From Volvox africanus (Eukaryota; Chlorophyta; Chlorophyceae; Chlamydomonadales; Volvocaceae): DNA of 64,000 bases. The stretch is taken from positions 124,001 to 188,000 of the forward strand of contig BSDZ01000078.1 in NCBI GenBank assembly GCA_030268105.1, in the 5' to 3' direction. Positions 59,101 through 64,000 of this stretch are shown here, in pieces. The notes under the pieces were generated by a model. That model was not told the DNA's origin and did no database searches. It saw nothing but the letters and a program-made list of their open reading frames with translations. The stretch's first letter is position 1. Each line of letters opens with the position of its first letter. The position numbers and the translations under genes were made by a program.

Positions 59101-59255
59101 TGGTGTAGTTTCTTACGCTCAGATGCCGTATGGCTCCCGCACGGTTTTCACATACGCGCAGGCAGCTTCGTGAGTTTGACGAGTTGTTGGCGGGGCGAGA
59201 GCAGCAGCGAAGTCGACGGGGGAGTGGCGGTGGCGGCGGAGCGGGTCGTGGCTGA
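56198..59255 (+). CDS. Multi-pass membrane protein of unknown function, probably plastid (5' end missing)
   Basis: Exons 56198-56450, 57055-57127, 57799-57992, 58166-58244, 58728-58833 and 59162-59255 all join in phase to a TGA at 59255. The first part (ATTHASTSRAALPPAV, then Arg/Ser-rich with LDWDQDDPDRLQSGRSSS) has the look of a chloroplast transit peptide plus an acidic linker. After MYRIQYNDYETE and RQEEAWKLLV come three or four hydrophobic segments: IGGLVLGVAFIGGPLVIGLA, FTAVAVGAALSVGALFTSLF, FFLMVAMGALFFGGLTF and AVVAGGLGLGAMAVSLFL. A soluble charged tail follows (VPEPAEPETDPEVDR, QLREFDELLAGREQQRSRRG) and ends in poly-Gly. I do not recognise the family. TGTAA lies about 315 nt past the stop. 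Confidence 0.7.
57137..57578. repeat. Intronic minisatellite, about 16-17 bp G-rich unit, more than 20 copies
   Basis: Variants of gtcagggggtgaagggg repeat through most of the 671-nt intron between the exons ending at 57127 and starting at 57799. Some units vary to ggaagtgaagggg or ggatgtgaaaggggg, so there is higher-order structure. The strand is strongly purine-biased (G-rich on the coding strand). Confidence 0.9.
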
Positions 59256-61892
59256 ATGCCTGCAATCAACACACGTATATGTTCCGCTTAGGAAGTGTTA
59301 ACTGTGTTTTGGCTTGTGAATGAGGGGCTTCTTTGCATCTTTAGAAACACTTACGTTCATTTGTGACATAGGGAGTTGTTTTAAGGGGGAGGCCGTTGGT
59401 CGTTGCCCGTTGGTTGTTGGGATATGTACGGATAGGGTCCCAGGATGTTCAGATTCGTGCTGGGAACGACGGTTTCGCCCGTTGACGGGGACGGATAGAG
59501 GCTATTTGGGGGAGGGAGGAGGGGTACGACGCGTGTGTGGTGTTTTTTGGATGTGCAGGTGCCAATGTGGGTGTAAATGTTAAATGTTTGCGTACCCCAC
59601 CGGCGGCCCACTAGCCCCTAGCTGACCCTAACCTGATGGGCGGAGCCTCCCTTCTCCCCCCCCCTCTTCCTTAGAGGAACGCTGCCCTTGTCACCGGCGC
59701 CGCCCTCGTCCACTCCTCACCCTAGTCCACTTCCTTCACCATATGTATTTGTTGGGTCTCATCAACGTCCGTCCGTCCAGCAGATCGAATACATCCAGCT
59801 GATCAATCAACGGCTCGTACATCCAACTTTGCTGCCACCGGTCAGATCACGAGCAACTACAACCATGTCGTATACCATCTATCGATCACTAGAGAGGGGG
59901 GGCCTAGCCACTGATTCATCGACCCTCCGTCACCGAAATTCTTGCCTCAGCTCCCACCAGTCCTCACCATATGCAGTTCTGCAGTACTGAAACCCCGAAA
60001 GTCGCTAGCTATATTAACATTGGCAGAGTGTGAGAAGTGTTTGGTTGTACGTACATGTGTCTATCAGGTGTGCGTGTGTGAAGGGGGGGGGGATGAAGGG
60101 GGTTGTTCGGGTATTTAGTCGGACGCAATAGGGCTGATACAGGTACGTGTACATGTACAGCAGTAACGACCAGGGGCAAGCAGTTGGGCGACATGCAATT
60201 TGGTAAAACGACAACGACAATAACAAGGATAGGGAGAAAAGAAATGAGTTCCCGAGCGCAGAGGCAGATTTCGAAGAGAGAGATTTTTCAACTACCTATC
60301 TGTGTGACGCCACGGGCTCGGTACCAGGGCTCAGGTCTCGTCTATTCGCCCTTTACCCCAACACCACCACCAACAGCCCTCTTAACGCTGGGGGAAGAAT
60401 TCCTCTGATGATTCGCACATCTGGGTTAGAAGTGGGTTGTGGCAGGGATGTCATATGGCTGAAGGAGGTACCAGACACAGCAGGTCTGACACACCTTGCC
60501 GGGTTGCGAGTCTTAGTCCGATCTAAGCCAACGAATTGAAACGGTTTGTAACAATAACGAAATTGATGATGGTGTTCAATGAATAATTGAAAGTTATGAG
60601 TTGTGGTTTATGGGGAAACGAAGAGCGAAGGCGGGTTGGGGTTTCGAGTGGGCTCCGTGAGCGCGCCGGGAGGATGGTCACTGCCGCTCACTGCCTTACG
60701 CACTATAGAGGCAATATCTTTTCCTTTTCCAATCTCCCCACATTTGAGTGCTCGTAACCCATATGTAATCTTGCGCAACCGCAAAGACCAGCAGCGAGTC
60801 CAAAATGCAGAGATTCAGAATCAACCGAAACTCCTTTGACCGGGTGATATCGCGTAGCGGTGGGTTGCGTAGAGCACTGAAGATGATACGATGACCTTAA
60901 AAACACCACTTGAATACATCTGATGCGGTGAAGTGTAAGATTAAATCGTCACATCTGCCCCATCCGGCCCTCCGTTATCATGCCCGACCTCAACCTGATG
61001 TCGTCAGCGAGCGCAGGATGAGGATCAGCGCAGCTTTGCGAGAGTTCCGTCATTCGGTAGAACTAGGGTTCTAGATTACAGTGACGAAAAGCGATCAACC
61101 ATGCGGGCGAATTTTATGTAAACCCTAGGGAATGCCGTTACTGCGGTGCATGCTCCCCTCCTGGAGCTTACAGCTCATCGGAACTGGAACTATGCGCCAT
61201 CATTACATCCCTAGCAAAACTTTTCCCAGCTTATATCTTATACATTTTGAGGAATAGTACAAAGCAATTGCATGCCAGTGGTTCGGCGTCGAGGTAGGTT
61301 AACCTTAGGCGCTCGTGCCAACCGGAAACGTTATTCCGTACACACCTCTTCCTCGCAACTCGCAGTGTTAATCGATGACTGCGGTGCTGTTTTGAGCTAG
61401 GTACATAGAAATTCTGAAATATATCACTAACTTGATTATACACGTAATATGACGATTGAATCTGTGCAATATGGCTGAAAGCTGGTGAGGTCGTTCAAGC
61501 GAGGGAAGGTGGAGGCCGAGGCATACGAAATGACACTTACCTTATACAGCTTTATATGAATTTATACGTCTCAATTTTCTGACATATTTATAAGTCAGTT
61601 AAAGAGGATTGGTGACACCGCACGCCATGGAGGCTGTGGGACATGAACACAGGCAAAGCCAAGACCCACAGTGTCTGCTCGCGCAACTGGCATCAGGTAT
61701 GTTCATTGAGAGGGCGAAAAATCAAGTTTTACTTCGGCCACGACACGAAGAGCTCCGTGCACATGCTTCCGAGCCCTTCTGCCGAAGAAGTGCAACTCTG
61801 CCCCAAAATGCAACATATAAAAACTATTCTTAATTATATCTATTAATGTTTCGTGTATTGAAGCCTTCTGGCAGCTGCGGTGTGTAGTTGCC
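59256..61892. other. Intergenic, no supported gene
   Basis: 2.6 kb with a TGTAA near 59572, small GT-rich and pyrimidine tracts, and short overlapping ORFs on both strands. The stretch 61600-61700 on the plus strand might hold an upstream exon of the right-edge gene (a GTATGT donor follows CATCAG at about 61696), but no phase could be confirmed. Confidence 0.4.
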
Positions 61893-64000
61893 ATGACCTG
61901 TCGGACCATGCAATTGAAGCAGCACGTCTTGCTTGCAGAATATGAGCGAAGCAGGAGATTTCTCGAGCAACTTGAGAATAGTTTTGCTAAGGAGCCGCAG
62001 TCTCTACAGCCGGCTGTGCCCACCTATACGCCCGCCTGGGCTGAGGAGTCCCTGGAGCAGCCAGAACTACCCGCAGCTCCGGAACCCGTACCGCTACAAA
62101 CTGGAACCAAACAGCCGCCTAAATCCGTCCCATCCAAGCTTCGGGCTAAACTTCGCTCATTCTTTTCCCGCCGCAATACACATAGAGACGAGTGTGGTGA
62201 ACAAACCGTCATCCGCGCCTCTAGCGAATCACAGTCCGCGATCAACGTGAGTCATGGTGTCGGTGGCAGCGGCTGCGCATCGTCAGTTTCGGAGCGCCCT
62301 TCTATTGCGGGAGGCGGGCCCCCGACCTCTGCCGCTGCCCGTCGTACTCATCAGATGTACTACGCCACGAGCTCAGCGGAAATGCCCCGGGTGTCACGTG
62401 CCGTTCGCGATCCAGACACGCGGCCCAACACCGCGACCCGGCGCTCGTCCATTGTGTACTTCAGCGGCAACACCATGGATTCGACGTCGCAGGGTTGGGT
62501 CGCACGCGTCGCCGTCGGTGGTACTGGAGGCGGTGACGCCCCCGTCGACCGGCCCGCCACTGGCCGTCGATCCTCCATTGTGCAGTACGGCCCCTTCGCC
62601 GCGGCAGAGCGTCCCGCCACTGCTCGGAAAGCTGCTGTGGTACAATTAAATGAAGCGGCCGCAGCGCTCGGCTGCGGCCACGTCACCAGCAGTGGACAGC
62701 AATCTTCCACTGATCCAGCAGATCAAACCATCTTCGGCGAGGGGGATTCAGTGGCAGCGGCAACGGCAGCGGCGGCCGCAGCCAGTGTTACCACCGCCAG
62801 GAGGGGAGTGCCTTTTGTGCCTTTTGGAGGTGTAAGTGGCGGCGGCGGCGGCGGCGGCGCACTGCAGGATGTGTGTAATCCCATCGAGTTCATGTCGGTA
62901 ATGGCGGGGCCGCGTCGGACCACCAGCTTCCAGCATCGCCCCGGAACCGCGTTGCAGCCCACTGCCCAGCGGCTCCGCTCCTCCGCCAGCGTTGTTCGCC
63001 GGACTTCAATTGAGGTATGCGCCCAACTGCTCCCCCAGCAGCAGCAGCCGCAGCAACAGCCGGCACAGCCTCCGCAATCACCGCAGCAGAATCCGTTTCA
63101 GAGAGGTGGAGGTCGGGGCTCATTGGAGGGCCGACAGATCTGGTTCACGGCGTTATCTACATCCGCTGAGCAGTTGCCGTCGTCGAGCCGCCGGGCGGGA
63201 AGTTTGGAGATTTCTCGGCCGTATTCCGCCGCTACTGTCGCCGCCGCGCGCCTTCATCCTGCCGCCGCCGCCACCGGCGCCGCCGCCACCGCCGCCACCG
63301 CCACCGCCGCCGCCCCTGTCAACATCAGCAGCAGTGCCTTATTTTCATCCACCCCTCTCGTCGGCGCCACGGGGAATGCTGCTGCACTGGCCGCCACTGG
63401 TGGTGGCGGCGGCGGTGGCGGCGGCGGCGGACTCCGTTGTGAGGTTCCGTCGTCGCCTCAGAGCTCCGCCTTCCGACTGCGGTTGCAAACTTCGCCCGCT
63501 GGAGTGGCGTGGGCGCAGCCACTGGCGGCGCCGTCACCAAGCAATAGCCCCGGCTCCGCCGGCTCCCCATCACCCGCTGAAGCCACCACTGGATCGACGA
63601 TCGGCCGAGCCCGAGCGGCGACGGCAGTGGGCTTCGGCGGCACTGGTGGCGGCGCCAGCCCTGTCATGCGTATGGCCTCCTCTTTTTCCGCAAGACGGCT
63701 TAAGGACCATGTTGATGGAATACCGATGGCTTCGACGGCGACGGTGACAACGACGTCAGTGGCGGCGGCGGCGGCAGCGCTACCACTGCCACCGCGACAT
63801 TGCTCCTTAAGCCCAATCTCTGGTGGCTACGTGACAAATGCCAGCGCCGACGAGACACAAACTGCTACCGGTGCTATGGTATCAGAGCGAGCACCATTGG
63901 CGTACGGAAGTGCCGTACCTCATGTCATCGTCAATAGCACGGATGAAACCGTGGTTGTTGCGAGTACGGCGGTTGCAACGGCGGTGGCTATGGCGACAGC
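61893..64000 (+). CDS. 5'-proximal exon of a Ser/Ala/Gly-rich protein with repeated RRSSIV motifs (partial, open at right edge)
   Basis: From the ATG at 61893 (or an acceptor CAG at about 61873) the frame runs without a stop to the end of the window, about 702 codons. The start is helical and charged (QLKQHVLLAEYERSRRFLEQ, then LENSFAKEP), followed by a basic patch (SVPSKLRAKLRSFFSRRN). Then comes a long low-complexity region with RRSSIVYFSG, GRRSSIVQYGPF, GPRRTTSF and VVRRTSIEV, which fit the Arg-Arg-x-Ser/Thr consensus of PKA/PKG-type kinases. Poly-Gln, poly-Ala and poly-Gly tracts follow. Family unknown; the layout would suit the cytosolic tail of a signalling or channel protein, which is inference. 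The overlapping shorter ORFs on both strands are shadows. Confidence 0.6.
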   Translation, partial: MTCRTMQLKQHVLLAEYERSRRFLEQLENSFAKEPQSLQPAVPTYTPAWAEESLEQPELPAAPEPVPLQTGTKQPPKSVPSKLRAKLRSFFSRRNTHRDECGEQTVIRASSESQSAINVSHGVGGSGCASSVSERPSIAGGGPPTSAAARRTHQMYYATSSAEMPRVSRAVRDPDTRPNTATRRSSIVYFSGNTMDSTSQGWVARVAVGGTGGGDAPVDRPATGRRSSIVQYGPFAAAERPATARKAAVVQLNEAAAALGCGHVTSSGQQSSTDPADQTIFGEGDSVAAATAAAAAASVTTARRGVPFVPFGGVSGGGGGGGALQDVCNPIEFMSVMAGPRRTTSFQHRPGTALQPTAQRLRSSASVVRRTSIEVCAQLLPQQQQPQQQPAQPPQSPQQNPFQRGGGRGSLEGRQIWFTALSTSAEQLPSSSRRAGSLEISRPYSAATVAAARLHPAAAATGAAATAATATAAAPVNISSSALFSSTPLVGATGNAAALAATGGGGGGGGGGGLRCEVPSSPQSSAFRLRLQTSPAGVAWAQPLAAPSPSNSPGSAGSPSPAEATTGSTIGRARAATAVGFGGTGGGASPVMRMASSFSARRLKDHVDGIPMASTATVTTTSVAAAAAALPLPPRHCSLSPISGGYVTNASADETQTATGAMVSERAPLAYGSAVPHVIVNSTDETVVVASTAVATAVAMAT

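Noticed and set aside
1..64000. CRISPR arrays, tRNA or rRNA genes, integrases, IS elements
   Set aside because: No spaced direct repeats, no convincing tRNA T-loop/anticodon arrangement, no rRNA core sequence and no transposase motif were seen on either strand.

Overview
This looks like nuclear DNA of a chlorophycean green alga, most likely a volvocine relative of Chlamydomonas or Volvox. The evidence is GC-rich exons broken by many GT-AG introns of about 80-600 nt, very long Ala/Gln/Gly/Pro homopolymer tracts inside coding exons, TGTAA-type poly(A) signals after several stops, short interstitial copies of the TTTTAGGG telomere unit, and gene families typical of that lineage. No prokaryotic, organellar or viral genes, rRNA, tRNA or CRISPR arrays were recognised. 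Exon models below were built by hand from splice sites and reading phase. Where all phases close I say so; 5' ends are the weakest part.

Layout. 1-2301 (+): end of a low-complexity Ala/Pro-rich protein that enters from the left edge. 2302-8781: no supported gene. 8782 to about 20317 (-): a giant DEMETER/ROS1-like 5-methylcytosine DNA glycosylase. It has the catalytic HhH-GPD core, a [4Fe-4S] cluster and the C-terminal RRM_DME fold, but also a roughly 950-residue Ala-rich insert and a J-domain-like segment inside it. 20941-21917 (-): a small four-exon gene of unknown function. 22256-25256 (-): a WEE1-type CDK-inhibitory kinase. 26849-31639 (+): a bestrophin-like anion/bicarbonate channel. About 33.4-34.4 kb (-): an unknown low-complexity gene. 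36423-42867 (+): a CDK11/PITSLRE (plant CDKG) kinase. About 43.3 kb: an orphan exon. 44168-49832 (+): origin recognition complex subunit 5 (ORC5). 52587-53385 (-): a 139-aa unknown protein. 56198-59255 (+): a multi-pass, probably plastid membrane protein of unknown function. 61893 to the right edge (+): a Ser/Ala/Gly-rich protein with repeated RRSSIV motifs.

How the genes relate. Three of the recognisable genes (WEE1, CDK11/CDKG, ORC5) act in cell-cycle or replication control, and the DEMETER-like enzyme acts in DNA demethylation and base excision repair. This may be chance linkage. WEE1 and the bestrophin gene are divergent across a 1.6-kb intergenic gap. The most interesting items are the J-domain-bearing DEMETER homologue and two over-represented short words (GCTCCGAAACC and GTACGG) scattered across exons, introns and intergenic DNA.
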